Source: Cubamyces lactineus (lineage: Eukaryota > Basidiomycota > Agaricomycetes > Polyporales > Polyporaceae). From it: DNA of 64,000 nucleotides. The notes under the pieces were generated by a model. It did not search any database and was not told where the DNA came from. It saw nothing but the letters and a program-made list of their open reading frames with translations. Below, piece by piece: positions 12,846-24,006 of the stretch. Position numbers and translations under genes: made by a program. Location of the stretch: positions 1,178,001 through 1,242,000 of the forward strand of contig JACDTU010000002.1 in assembly GCA_022376465.1 (NCBI GenBank), in the 5' to 3' direction. How positions within the stretch are numbered: position 1 is the first letter of the stretch; every line of letters starts with the position of its first letter.

Positions 12846-13423
12846 GTTTGCGAGGGTCTCCCTGTGTCAAACGACTGGTAGTCGAGGCAGATGGTGGTGG
12901 TGGTGAAGATGGTAGGCACCAGCTGTCCTGGCGACCTGCGAGAAAGTGACTGGGGCAATGACTCGGAACGGACGGGCAGTTTATCAACTTTTCCAGTCAT
13001 ATCTTGGATTGAAGCTTGGCACTTAATGGCGGGGGCAGAGTATACAAATTATATCGCCCAGATTAGATAAACCCGCCCTGATCTATATTACCCCGCCAGA
13101 TCGAGATCCAGGTCGATCCATCCTGCGCTTCTTTCCGAGCCTCCGTTTCCGAGCTCTGGTCATCCTCCGCTCCCTTTCACCGAGAAACCAACGGTCCTCA
13201 CCATACCAGACCTACCAAGGATACGTGACAGGAGTCATATCGAAGATGCACTCGCTTAGATACCGGTCGCAAGTTAGAGCACGCCACATGGAAATGGGCG
13301 ATTATCGTAGTACTTATTTTCCGGCCCAACCCCTCAACTGGTCAGGCGGACACAGAACGACTTCGGAACTTATACTACAGGTACAAGGTAACTATCAACC
13401 GACCGCAGAACACCATTTCTCGT
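12846..13423. promoter_or_regulatory. Asparagine synthetase promoter and AKR 3' flank
   Basis: About 580 bp between the start of asparagine synthetase (-) and the stop of the aldo-keto reductase (-). A TGACTCG hexamer-plus-one near 12959 is one base from the TGACTCA Gcn4/CPC1 consensus, and AT-rich GATA-like words (GATTAGATAA, near 13060) lie further out. No gene is seen. Regulatory roles are inferred from motif resemblance only. Confidence 0.35.
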
Positions 13424-15126
13424 TCATCCCCAGAGGTGCAAGACACGCTCGGGGTCGACGTCGTCCCTATAGCGTCCACCCTTGATGGTGTGTTTAGCCA
13501 GTATCTCGTCGATCTCGGCCAAGTCAGCCTGGGTCAACTCGACATCGCCCGCGGCGATGTTTTCCAGGTTACGTTTCTTGCTCCTGTTCGTAGGAGTGGG
13601 TCAGTATGCCGATATCCTGTACATACGCGCAGCGGTAATGCTCACGAAGATCCGGGGAGCGGGATAACGTGCGGGCCGCGTGAAGCTACCCAAGCAATGC
13701 TTAGCTGTGCTGGAGTAACATTCTTCTTAGCCGCGATAGCCTTGACCGATTCCACAATTGCCATGTTGTGCTTGAAGTTCTGTGAAGAAGGTCAGACCTC
13801 TGCATGAAGCACCGAGCGAGACGTGGTTGACGAACCTCTTCCTGGAAGCGGGAGAAGTGGCGGCGCATGTCGCCCTCTGAAAGCGAGATCATTTGGTCAA
13901 GATGTCAGCATAACGATAGCGCTGTAGGGCTCACCAGGCAGTTCCTGCGGGCTCTTGATCGTGCCGGTGAGGAAACCACGCCCGAGCGGTCTGCAGCCAT
14001 TGTAAGTGAACGAACTGGCATAGATACAGTCTCTTCGAAAGAGCTCACGAGTAGGCGACGACGGCAATTCCAAGTTCCTTGGCAGTTTCAATGACTATTG
14101 ACGTGTCAGTATGGGTAATCAATCAGCTCGGCTTTTTCATATGCGCCTGGTACATACCCTTCTTCGTCTCCTCTTCATAAGACCACAAACTAACTTCAAT
14201 CTCAACAGCCGCGATCGGATGTACCTGCGACAAATCAGCATCTTCAGGTCTCATCACACACGCCAGCGTATGCAACTCACGGAGTTCCCTCTCCTGAGGG
14301 TTGCCGCACTGCACTCTGACATTCCAATATGGTCGAATTTGCCCTCATTCTTCAATTCGACGAGGGTCTTGATCGCGTCCTCGACCGGGACGTTCTTCGC
14401 CACACGAGCGCATTCGAACAGATCCATGCGCTTTGTGCCGCGAAGGGCAGCATTAATTGCGTCGACACTACGCCTAAGGTTCTCCGGCCTGCACGGTAGT
14501 TGAAATGAGCTCTCATCTTGACGCACCAAGCAATCAATAGCAGGTGCTACTCACGATGCGTCAGGAATAAGGGTGCCCTGCCTGATACCTCCCTGCAAGC
14601 AACGCGTCAGTGCCGGCCTCATACAGATAGACAACACCGACCAACCTTCACTGAGAGGAACGTCCGTTCCGCATACTCTGGGTACTTCTCGTAGAAGCGA
14701 GCAAGCAGTTCAAGGTTCGCAGTGGATTGGTTAGGCCCGTAGAATTCACCTGGACATAACACGCATTGGATTTAGCATTCTCAGCCGTGCTTATACGAGA
14801 CAACTACGAGATACCGACCGCTGTTGAGGAACATCTTCACGCCGGGAGGCATTGCGTCGACACCGGCCTTGATGGCCTCGAAGGCTTCCTCGTCAGAGAG
14901 AGGATGGTTGGGATCCCTCCATCTGTAAGAAGCTGACGTGAGTTCCGCCAATGCCAACAATGTTTTGTGGACACGAACGTCATCATCATCAAGCCATGCT
15001 GCGAAGACACCGTTAGGACCAACGTTTCCTAGACGTTCCAGTGCGTTGAACGCGACTTACGGCCACTTTGCCGACAATGACATCAGAGGCGGTGCCACCG
15101 AGCTTTGCGGTTTTCACTACGACCAT
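13424..15126 (-). CDS. Aldo-keto reductase, pyridoxal reductase type
   Basis: NADPH-dependent reductase of the AKR superfamily; the closest recognisable type is the yeast pyridoxal reductase Plr1, which reduces pyridoxal to pyridoxine. The minus-strand frame begins [20 protein letters not shown] and continues [20 protein letters not shown]. The active-site elements are KMFLNSGEFYGPN (catalytic Tyr), RTFLSVKGGI (Lys) and the His-bearing stretch in the [10 protein letters not shown] region. Later segments [30 protein letters not shown] and IPLPGSSKK are cofactor-binding signatures. The C-terminus ends [13 protein letters not shown]. Eight or more short introns. In [14 protein letters not shown] the usual D-x-Y-x-x-H order is altered to DLFECAR, as in Plr1-like members, so substrate assignment is by overall similarity. 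Confidence 0.87.
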
Positions 15127-16113
15127 TGTTGAGGAGTTATGGATACTCAGTATTACTGCAGGGGAATCTGAGGTGGTGCTGGGGGATGCAAGGGAGGAAC
15201 GAGCGTATAGAGCCGCGGATGACGACCTCTCTATTTATGCGATGCAGTCCAATGATCGTTCACAAGGCAGAGTTTGTGGGTGAGTTATGTCATAGTCGAG
15301 ATCGGCTGCCTGCTGCAATAGGCCACGTTCCCCCTTCGAGAACTTGTCTTCCAGAGCAATCCTCCCAAGCCTCCGATCGGCAACTGCTGCTCATGGTGAA
15401 AGTAAGTAGATTGAATGTGCAGATTGCAGGCTCTCGGGATTGCGTGTGGGTCGCCCATGCAGAACGTACACGTACTGCCACGGCCGATGGGTGGTGACCC
15501 TTCAAGATCGTGTAAGCAGGTGTACCGCGCGCATTATTTTCCGCAAGCGATCCCGTCAGAGGATGCGTAATAGCATAATAGATCTAGAGCGTGTCTGCAG
15601 ACCTGTCGATGCTGACGATAAATCTGATAGATGATAACGCCAGTACAACGCATCGCACGAATGCTTGAGGAAGAGCCTGCGCTCCCAGGCAGATCTACAA
15701 GAAGTTCGGAAGGACGCTTGTCCAGAGTGCTCTCCGCCATTGTACCATCTACTGCTCCTGCGATTGACTGGCGACCGTTCGAAATGTTAACGCGCTCATG
15801 ATGCAAGAGTGAAGATGATCCGAGGACAATATCCATGCGCAATCGTGCGTGCAGCAAAGCAACGGGTGCGACTCTACCGCTAGCGGTAGTGGTGGTAGTA
15901 CTTGGGCAATGTGGCCCGAGAGCGCCAACCTGGGAAGGAGGCGGTCAGTAGCACGTGGGCCGGCTCGGCGGTCCCAGACTGGGGCCCTGAAAGCAATCCT
16001 ACCTCCTCCATTGCGGCGGTTGTGGCCACCTTGTTCCACCGCGACCACCCCCTTCTCCTTCTCTCCTTCCTGCCACATATCTCGCGCTTCCTTCAGATAC
16101 CCACTCTGGCATC
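15127..16113. promoter_or_regulatory. Divergent promoter region, AKR / syntaxin
   Basis: This 987 bp region separates divergent start codons and should contain both promoters. It includes a perfect 16 bp palindrome at 15874-15889. Open frames across 15850-16180 have no recognisable similarity and appear to be chance. No RNA gene was found. Confidence 0.45.
15874..15889. repeat. Perfect 16 bp palindrome (CCG-CTAG-CGG core)
   Basis: The sequence CTACCGCTAGCGGTAG equals its own reverse complement. Its core is two CGG/CCG triplets four bases apart, the kind of symmetrical half-sites bound by fungal Zn2Cys6 dimers. It lies about 225 bp upstream of the syntaxin ATG and 750 bp from the AKR ATG. Binding is inference. 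Confidence 0.6.
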
Positions 16114-17535
16114 ATGCAGCGCGACAAGCTTGCAGCGTACAGGGTGCGTTCGCGACGCCCGTCTAACGCCACGGTTCTGAACCCGAGGCTGACCGCGCGT
16201 CGTGCTAGCGCAGGCTCGCCAGCAGCAGCAACAGCAGCAGCACGATCAGGCAGGACAGGCTCATGAGATGACAACGGTTGGCGGTGGGGCATATGTGCCT
16301 CCTACATCACCGCAGACGGAGAATGGTGCGGGCAATGGGAGCACAGATCCTATGGCGAACTTCTATAGCGAGGTACGCGTGGCGTACATTCTCTACGCGA
16401 GCTCCCTCCTCTCTGGAGGAAGATGCGCATGCTCGCCTTCAAGATACCCAGACTCATCGGCTCGCTGGTCTAGGTCACGTCCGTCCAGGATGGCATCACG
16501 CAGTTCAGCAGCAACGTTTCCCGCATCGCCGACCTGCACTCTCGCACGCTGAACAGCACGGACGAGGGCGCGAGCCGCCAGAACGAGGCGCTTCTGGACG
16601 ACCTGGTCGGACAGACACGTCAATTGAGCAACGATCTGAAGCAGAGGATACAGGCCCTCGCGTCCTATCCGGTCACTCGCGCTCAGGATCAGACCATCCG
16701 CAAGAACCAGGTCGGTCTCGCTGCACTCGCTGTCATATATGATTACTCAATGCAAGCATACTCCCATAGACCGGCCTTTTGCGCCAAAAGTTCATTGAGG
16801 TGTTGCAGAATTACCAGGGAGTGGAGAGGGACTACAGAGCCAAGTACAGGCAGAGGGTAGAGCGACAATTCAAAATTGGTGAGTCTTGATACATAGTCGC
16901 AGCATGAGCGTCTGCTAATTGGATCATTGCAGTCAAACCTGATGCTACTCCTGAAGAGGTAGCAGCGGTGGTGGACGACGCCGAAGGTGGTGCTCAGATC
17001 TTCACCCAAGCGGTATGTCACTCTACCACGTCGTCTAGACTTGGTCTCTTATAACGCTACGACAGCTCTCGTCATCAACACGCTATGGCGAGTCGCGAAT
17101 GGCCTACAGGGAGGTGCAGGATCGACACAGCGATATCAAGAAGATTGAACGCACCCTTGAGGAGCTGACGCAACTGTTCAACGATGTGAGCATAGGCGTA
17201 CTGCGCACTTTGACGCGCCCTGTCTAACTCGACTTGCATTTGTAGATGGCTGTACTGGTCGCGCAGCAGGATGAAGCTCTCGACCGTATTCAATCAAGAG
17301 CCCAAAGCGTAGAGGGCCACACAGCCGCTGGGTACGTCCTCCTATCTGGCTGAACGTCTCTAGTGAGACTCACTCGTCTCGAAGTCTACAAAATACCGAA
17401 AAGGCGGTGGAGCACGCCCGTTCAGCCAGACGCAAGCGCTGGATCTGCTTTGGCCTCTTCTTGGCTATCATTGCCATCCTCGCGCTCATCCTCGGTCTTT
17501 ACTTCGGCCTGCGCAACACCGGCGGCAGCAAGTAG
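16114..17535 (+). CDS. Plasma-membrane syntaxin (Sso1/2-type Qa-SNARE)
   Basis: t-SNARE for exocytic vesicle fusion at the plasma membrane. A short first exon encodes MQRDKLAAYR, followed by a Gln run (CAG/CAA repeats near 16217-16245) and a Gly/Thr/Pro-rich linker. The Habc domain starts near FYSEVTSVQDGITQFSSNV and includes LVGQTRQLSNDLKQRI. The SNARE motif includes DIKKIERTLEELTQLFNDM, then AVLVAQQDEALDRIQ carrying the zero-layer Gln. A basic ARRKRW stretch precedes a single C-terminal membrane anchor (ICFGLFLAIIAILALILGLY), and the protein ends LRNTGGSK. Six or more short introns. The polyglutamine run is an unusual addition compared with yeast Sso proteins. Confidence 0.92.
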
Positions 17536-18191
17536 CCAAGCCAAGCCTAGTCGTTGGCGGGTTCGACGGGTCCCACAACCGTGTTATGCGATTGGACGAT
17601 TCTCACGAGACGTAGCTAAGCTTGCGACGATGACGGCCCTCGCGCGTGTAGTGAGGGCGGACGCTTTTCTCAGGATGATGACACGACGTATCGCGCTCTA
17701 CTACATGTTCCATCTACTATACCACTTGCTGTACTTTCCCTCTTCCTTGTTTAATCGTAATCAGACACGTAGCTCCTGTGTGTCATCTCTATGACCCTTA
17801 ACATCTTGGTGGGCGCTGTGAGAGCAAGGTTCCCTGAGTTGGGACGAGTCGCAGCACCCCACGCGCGCACACAAGCACTGGCACTGACACGACGCCCGAC
17901 GCTTCGTCACCCCACACGCATTTCTGGTCAGACCTTGCAATTGGTGGCCGTATGCTTTCCAGACCTCATTTGTGCATTTGTACGCTCGACCTGTAACCCT
18001 TTCCCCACAATGAGCTTCTCCGATCCCACTGCTGCCACCCGCCCGTTGGGTCAGGCCCATCCTATACTTACTTACCTTGGGCCCGGGGCTCCGACTCTGA
18101 CGGCAGCCTAGCGTGCGCTTTTCATCCTTCTCCCACTTCGCTCTCTCCGAGGTCCTCCGCCTGGTCCTGAGCCTCGAATACTTGACCGGCG
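17536..18191. other. Intergenic region upstream of kynureninase
   Basis: This contains the syntaxin 3' flank and the presumed promoter and 5' UTR of kynureninase. A short open frame at 18010-18111 sits in the likely 5' leader. Otherwise nothing is recognised. Confidence 0.45.
18010..18111 (+). CDS. Candidate upstream ORF, 33 aa
   Basis: An ATG with A at -3 opens a 33-codon frame (MSFSDPTAATRPLGQAHP and on) that ends 80 bp before the kynureninase start codon. The placement and start context suit a translated uORF in the leader, but no similarity is known and it could be chance. It could instead be outside the mature transcript. Confidence 0.22.
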   Translation: MSFSDPTAATRPLGQAHPILTYLGPGAPTLTAA

Positions 18192-19989
18192 ATGGCGAGC
18201 AATTTCAAGCTGTCCGCGAGCGAGGATCCTCTGCGCAAATTCCGGGATGAATTCGTCATCCCGACGTTCCGCCAGATGAAGGCGAGCGCGGTCCCAGAGG
18301 AGATGGGTACGTCCCCTTGTCTCTTGTCAGTCTGCCTCGCTCGCTCACGCACTGTATCTACTTCCTTCACATTGTCTCTGTCTTTGGGCGATGGCGCCGT
18401 ATAGCGGACGAGCCGTGCACATATCTATGCGGAAACTCGCTTGGGCTGCTCCCGAAGCGCTCGAAGAAGCTGGTCGAGGAGGAACTGGAGGTCTGGGGGA
18501 CGAGGTGCGCGAGACCTACTTCGCTATATCCGCAGAGTGTTTGAGAGGCTTATGCGTATGTTACGGTGCTGTCAGGGCTGTGGAGGGCCATTTCGACCAC
18601 CCGCTAGGACGGAGCTGGATGTACATCGCTGATACGGTGCATCCGTACCTCGCAGATCTCGTAGGTACGTCGGCTCGGCTTATGACTACACATAGGCAGG
18701 AAATTGAATGCGAGTGGAACAGGAGCGCAGGAATCTGAGGTCGCGTGCATGGGCACGCTAACGGCGAACCTACACTTGATGCTCAATGCGTTCTACAAGC
18801 CCACGGCTGAGCGATACAAGATCCTCCGCGAGGCGAAGGCTTTCCCCTCGGACGAGGTTAGCCACTCCGTATATCTTTTGCTCCCAGAACGAATATGTGC
18901 TTACGAACACTGCGCGGGGCAGTATGCAATGGCGACCCAAGTCAGCGCGCGGGGGTTCGACCCGGACGACGCTATCATCGCGCTCGCGCCGCGCCCAGGA
19001 GAGCATATCCTCCGGACAGAAGATATCATCAGCACCATCGAGCGTGAGGGCTCGAGCATTGCGCTCGTCCTGTTCAGCGGAGTTCAGTTCTATACCGGCC
19101 AGTGGTTCGCAATGAAGGAGATCACTGCGGCAGCGAAAGCGCAGGTGGGTAACTTTTATCCTGCGTGCCAGACAAATTGTTCACGTATAGCTGGACGCCC
19201 TATGGTGCATAGGGTTGTATGTGTGGTTGGGACCTCGCGCACGCTGTGGGGAATGTGCCCCTCTCCCTGCACGACTGGGGCGTAGATTTCGCGGTGTGGT
19301 GCACGTACAAGTACCTAAACTCTGGTCCTGGAGGTATTGGTGGACTCTTCCTGCACGACCGCTGGGCAGACTTGCCCGTCAGGTACGCATCGCTCCTCTC
19401 GATTCTCACCACAATACCCGGTTCTCATATACCACCACTATACAGCGAAGCAGGCTGGTGGGGCCACGACCCCGCGACGCGGTTCGACATGCCCCCGCAC
19501 TTCAAGGCGATCCGCGGCGCGCAAGGCTTCCAACAATCCAACCCCTCCGTGCTCGCCACCGTCTCCCTCCTCGGCGCGCTCCAGGTCTTCTCCGAGGCCG
19601 GCGGGATCCGCGCCGTGCGCGCGCGCTCGGAGCGCCTCACGGGCTACCTCTCCGCGCTCCTGCGGCAGAGCCAGTTCTACGCCGCGCCCGCGGACGCGTT
19701 CGACGCGGGGCGGACGGGGCTCGGGGTGACGGTCATCACCCCGGAGGACCCGGAGCAGCGCGGGGCGCAGCTCTCGTTGGTGTTCCTCCCGACGGGGAGG
19801 GGCGTGATGCCGAGGGTGCTGAAGGGCCTGGAGGCGCGGGGCGTCGTGGGCGATTCGCGCAAGCCGGATGTGATTCGGCTCGCCCCTGTTGCGCTGTATA
19901 ATACGTTTGAGGACGTCGAGCGGGCGGTGCGGGTGCTCGAGGAGGTGTTGGAGGAGGTGGAGAAGGAGGGCCTGCCTGTGCAGGCGTAG
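18192..19989 (+). CDS. BNA5: Kynureninase
   Basis: PLP enzyme that cleaves kynurenine to anthranilate and 3-hydroxykynurenine to 3-hydroxyanthranilate plus alanine, in tryptophan catabolism and de novo NAD synthesis. The start MASNFKLSASEDPLRKFRDE is followed by CTYLCGNSLGLLPK, then HPLGRSWMYIADTVHPYL, then ESEVACMGTLTANLHLML (phosphate-binding region). GCMCGWDLAHAVGNVPLSLH contains the PLP-pyridine-binding Asp, and WCTYKYLNSGPGGIGG holds the Schiff-base Lys. WWGHDPATRFDMPPHFKAI and GAQGFQQSNPSVLAT are further family blocks. About seven short introns, the last across the region after LPVR. The final exon is very GC-rich. A probable kynurenine formamidase gene lies 2.6 kb downstream. Confidence 0.95.
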
Positions 19990-20135
19990 GGTGACTCCAG
20001 TTGGTGCTGGGTCATCGGCGGAGGTGCAGAAGCAATGTTCAGTGTAGGTTCTTTGTTATTCAGTGGGTGGGTGTGCTCAAAGTACAGAATGTATAAAACG
20101 TCATGTATGTGGATGTAACGCAGTTGCTATAGATT

Positions 20136-21881
20136 CTATGAAGGGCCAACAATCTCGTATGAGGTACATATGTCAGTACTAGATGCCAACTCCTCTCCTG
20201 AACACTCGGGCACCTCCTCGTCACTGCTTGAAGTAGCACTCCCCTCCTTGCGCTCCTTCTCCCTCTCCTCGTACCAATCCCACTCTGCAACAATCCAAAA
20301 CTCACATCAGACATCAACATTCGCCTTAACTTTCAACGTAACACTCACCTACGACCTCCGGGACCTGCCCCTCCTTCCGGTTATACCACGCACAATGCTC
20401 GATGCCCTCCAAGAGCTCAAACACGAGCCTCCCCGAGCCAAACGCGTACTTGCCCAGCTTGTACACGATCTCGAGCCTCGCCAGGTCGGACGTGATCCCG
20501 ATCTCGAGCGTCGACACGATATGAGACGTCCGCGTCACCTCTCCCCACTCCCGTGCCCTCCCTCTCCCTCCTCCTTCCCCGCTTCCATCCTCGCCCAGGA
20601 CCTCCGCCGCCGCGCGCTCCACCGCATCCGCATACACCGCCCTCAACCGCCGCAGCTCCTCCTCGCCATCACAGCCCTCCTCCCCCCGTCCCCCCCGTCC
20701 CGCGCGCCCCGGTGCCCCGCATACGCCCACGGGTCCCAGTCGACGGTGAGCCACATCGGGAACGTGAGCGCGCCGAGCTGGCGGGGCGCCGCGGCGGCGC
20801 CGTCCCAGTCGACGAGCGCGGCGACGGCGCCGGAGGCGGGGCAGAGGAAGACGTTTTGGGAGTCGAAGTCTGGGTGGGCGAGCGTGAAGGGCGGGCGGTC
20901 GTATGCGGGGTGCGGGAGGGCGGAGATGAGGAGGGAGAGGAAGGCGAGCGTGGGGTCGTCGTTGGACGCGGGCTGGTTGGGCGGGCTGTTGGTGGTGGTG
21001 GTGGAGGTGGAGGTGGAGGTGGAGAGGGAGGTGATGGCGTCGTTCGGGTTGTCGAGTTGGGGTCGGAGGCGCGGGCGGGCGCGGACGGCGGCGAGGAGGG
21101 CGGAGAGGTAGGCGTGTGTGGACGTGAACGGGCCGCGGTTCTCGTCGGCCGCTTCTGATTCTTGCTCCACGTTTTCAGGGACAGACGGGTCCCCGAGCAA
21201 GCAGGGAAAAGCGACGACGCGCGGCGGCGCGTCGGGCGGCGCATCAGGAGGGGGGTCGTCGAGGCATCCAATGCTGTCGAACTCAAGGCGTGCGAGGTCG
21301 ACCATATGCCTAGCGAGCGACTCGAGCGTGCGCTCGCGCGTCCGGCCGTCCGTCCACCACCCCGCATCGTTCCACACATCCACCAGCCGCGTCCCGTCCA
21401 CAAAGTCCATGATCGTGTACGGGTGCCCGAGCGGGTTCCCCCCCGGGTTAGCGGGGTCAGCGGGGCCGGCGGTGCACGCGAAGGCGTAGATGCGCGGAAT
21501 GGGCACGGCGGTGCGCGCGAGGATGTACTTCTGGGCGACGATGTCGTGGTGCATCTGCCGCGCCGCCCGCGCGGACCAGCGCGGGGAGGCGAAGGGGATG
21601 CGGATGACCCAGTGCGTGCCGTCTGAGAAGAGGAGCGAGTGGAGGACGTTGGAGGCGCCTTGTTTGAGGAGGCGGACGGTGCATGTGAGGTCCGATGCGG
21701 CTGGGTTGTTGGAGGTGCTAGGGTCGGAGGTAGTGGTGGTGAGGAGTTGGGAGCGCCGTGTACGGAGAGCCAGGGATTGGATGGCGTTGAGGTCAAGCGA
21801 TGCGATGAAGGCTTCGCATTCCGCTGAGCAGTCGCAACTAGAGGATGATGCGGCAGACGGGGATCGAGGACGGCCGCTCAT
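20136..21881 (-). CDS. Aminoglycoside-phosphotransferase-like kinase, frame broken
   Basis: Member of the fungal APH/choline-kinase-like fold; the substrate is unknown. Start ATG at 21881 (MSGRPRSPSAAS). Recognisable elements are LLKQGASNVLHSLLF with WVIRIPFASPRW (nucleotide-binding lobe), GHPYTIMDFVDGTRLVDVW, the catalytic HPDFDSQNVFL (HxDxxxxN) and ALVDWDG, then PRQLGALTFPMWLTVDWDPW. Immediately after this the frame shifts at two G-runs (6 and 7 C on the plus strand, 20681-20697). Family-like sequence resumes in another frame with EEELRRLRAVYADAVERAA and TSHIVSTLEIGI. A terminal exon encodes EWDWYEEREKERKEG and stops at 20136-20138. No GT-AG intron phase repairs the shift. It is either a one-base homopolymer error in the assembly or a recent pseudogene. 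Inserted Thr/Ser repeats are also present. Confidence 0.72.
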
Positions 21882-22570
21882 GTCAGGAAGTCTCAAGGAG
21901 ATTTCCTAGATAGCGCAAGTGGGCTGAGGTGAGCACTTGATCATTCAAAAGCGAGGCGTACATACTCTTCTCTTGAGGTTGAGTAGCTCGTCCCTGTTCA
22001 GCGTCGATCTGATATTTTTATGTCTGAACTACCTTCGGCGGTACCGAGGGTAGTTGACTCTGTTGTACTGGGCTGTGCGTCCCCTACAAAAGGCAGTTAG
22101 ATATGACTTGTAGCTCACCTCGAGCGGGTCTCCAAACACACAACGTAATCCCGCACACACGAGGCAGACCATCCCAGCAGCGATACGGGCTCGGATTCAT
22201 GTGCCTTTGATAGCTCAAGCATGGCTCACTTGGAACCCATTCAGATCATGCACCAGTGTAGGCACGAGGCCCGTGATTTTACATACCCCAAGGAGCTCAA
22301 CGTCTTGCTTCGCCTAGCAGTGTGGAAATACAGGTATAAATTGCGGGACGGTATCGATACACATCGCGGTAGCCTGTTGGAAAGCATGGATACACAGGTT
22401 CTCCAGATTGATTCGTTGTCAGGCCCGAAGACACGACGGTGCGCCGGGGGAAGGTGGAGTGGGTGGACGCCACAGCGATCGAAGGCTGATAGAGTCGAAT
22501 GCTGTACAGGACGAGCGTGCACCTCGTCGATCGACGTCGGCTACGAACGTACAAACATCAATTTCGCCAA
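21882..22570. other. Intergenic region
   Basis: This lies between the 5' end of the APH-like gene (-) and the 3' end of the formamidase-like gene (-). An open frame at 22221-22574 has no splice context or similarity and is not called. Nothing else is seen. Confidence 0.45.
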
Positions 22571-23441
22571 CTAGGATGGCGAGTCGGTGGAGGATGAGAT
22601 GTCCTGGGCAACAAAGTCGGCGATAATGCGCGGATAGACGGTACCCGTGAGCAGCTCGTTGTGATCCTCCTGGATCTCGTCAAAGTTCTTCTGGACCATA
22701 GGACGCGGCCCGGACGGAATCTGGCTAGCGAGAATTGACAGATGGGAAAAGATGGTGTCGCTCTGGAGCTGGTCTACGAGGCTGTCTCCTTTGGAGTGGA
22801 TGATGAGCCACCGAATGTGGTCTGCGCCGGAGCGGAGGGGGTAAGACGCAACGTTGACGTCTGGATAAGCGTCATGGTCGCCAAAGGCAGGGGCGATGAA
22901 CCACTGCTTGTAATTGGGGAAGGAGCGGAGGAGAGCGTCGATGTCGTAAATGCCCTCGGAGAGGAGGATGCCGCGGGTGATGGCGATGAGCTGCGGGGAG
23001 GGCGTGAGGCTGGGAAAGGGAGACGCGAGGAAGATGGAGGCGAGGATGTGTGCGGAGCAGCTGTGGCCTAGGACGTAGAGCGCAGAGGGAGGAGGCTGCG
23101 GGCCGGACCAGGTGGCGAGGAAGTGGAGAGCGCGGAGGACGTCGTCGGCGTGGGAGGGATGGTGGATGGGGCAGTCGGAGGTGGTGAGGCGGTAGTTTGG
23201 GACAGCGACTGCACAGCCTGTGAGGGAGACCAAGGTGCGCGCGAGGCCAGCGTGGTCCGCCTTGTCTTCGCTGTGTGTGCGCAGTGAGGATGGCTGTAGG
23301 AGGACGGGGACTGTGGACGTACGAGCGCCAGGCGCCGCCGTGTACGAAGACGACGAGTGCCTGCTGGTGGCGGCTGCTGTCGGCTGGGGGAGCGTAGTAG
23401 TCTAGCTTGTGCAGGGCCTCGGGGCCATACGCGACCTCCAT
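22571..23441 (-). CDS. Kynurenine formamidase-like alpha/beta hydrolase
   Basis: Probable arylformamidase (Bna7 type), hydrolysing N-formylkynurenine to kynurenine and formate. Exons 23441-23323 and 23270-22571, separated by a 52 bp intron, give 272 residues in one uninterrupted frame. The oxyanion-hole motif HGGAW, the hallmark of kynurenine formamidases, sits in LVVFVHGGAWRSEDKADHAG. The nucleophile is in YVLGHSCSAHI. ILLSEGIYDIDALLRSFPNY matches the family region after the nucleophile (compare yeast LLDGIYSLKELL). A catalytic Asp candidate lies in IIHSKGDSLVDQ and the His in IQEDHNELLTG. The GHSxS context, rather than GHSxG, is a small variation. Esterase activity on other substrates is the main alternative. 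The genomic neighbour, kynureninase, supports the call. Confidence 0.8.
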
Positions 23442-23601
23442 CGTGCAGTGCAGCAAGAGGATTATCGGACTGTCTCGCCGTCGCCGTCGTCGTCGTTTGA
23501 CGCAGGCCATGTGACGTCATCTCCGGCCGACCATCGTTTATAACCCAGCCCTCCCGCTAACTCCTCCCCCACTCCATCCTCTTCACATCCCCCCATCCAC
23601 A

Positions 23602-24006
23602 ATGCCTTTCACCGGTTCCGACATCTGCAAGGTACGTCCTCTCTTTGCCTTCCATCCTTGTGCTCGCGTTTACTCAGCGCCTTCACCTAGATCCTGTACG
23701 TACCTCAATTCGCCACAGTCAACAGTGTTGAACATTCCTGACCCTCCGTGCTACAGTCTGGCCATCCTCCTCCCCCCTCTGGGAGTATTCCTCGAGCGTG
23801 GCTGCAATGCCGACTTCCTCATCAACATCCTCCTGGTAAGCTATCTCGACCCATCGAGCCTTCCCTGCAGCCACTGACTACGCCCCCGCAGACAATCCTG
23901 GGTTACATGTGCGTGCCGACTGCCTCCTACCCGGCGCTGCCCGTTGCTGACATATCCTCCCAGTCCCGGTATCATCCACGCCCTTTACATCATCCTCAAG
24001 TACTAG
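23602..24006 (+). CDS. PMP3: Pmp3-family plasma membrane proteolipid
   Basis: Tiny two-helix hydrophobic protein (UPF0057/Pmp3) that affects membrane potential and salt tolerance in yeast. Five small exons splice to 57 residues. The start is MPFTGSDICK. The exon after the second intron begins AILLPPLGVFLERGCNADF, then LINILL, TILGYI and PGIIHALYIILKY, with TAG at 24004-24006. Nearly every residue of the family signature is present, including the PPLGVFLERG motif. The gene is broken by four introns in only 405 bp, so the protein is easy to miss in automated calls. It is divergent from the formamidase-like gene with 160 bp between start codons. Confidence 0.95.

Noticed and set aside
20553..21158. 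Long plus-strand open frame rich in Pro, His, Gly, Arg and Val
   Set aside because: It is antisense to the APH-like kinase and its composition is explained by the GC-rich codons of that gene; no splice context or family similarity.
22221..22574. Plus-strand frame starting MAHLEPIQIMHQCRHEA
   Set aside because: No similarity, weak codon character and no neighbouring exons; most likely chance in an intergenic region.
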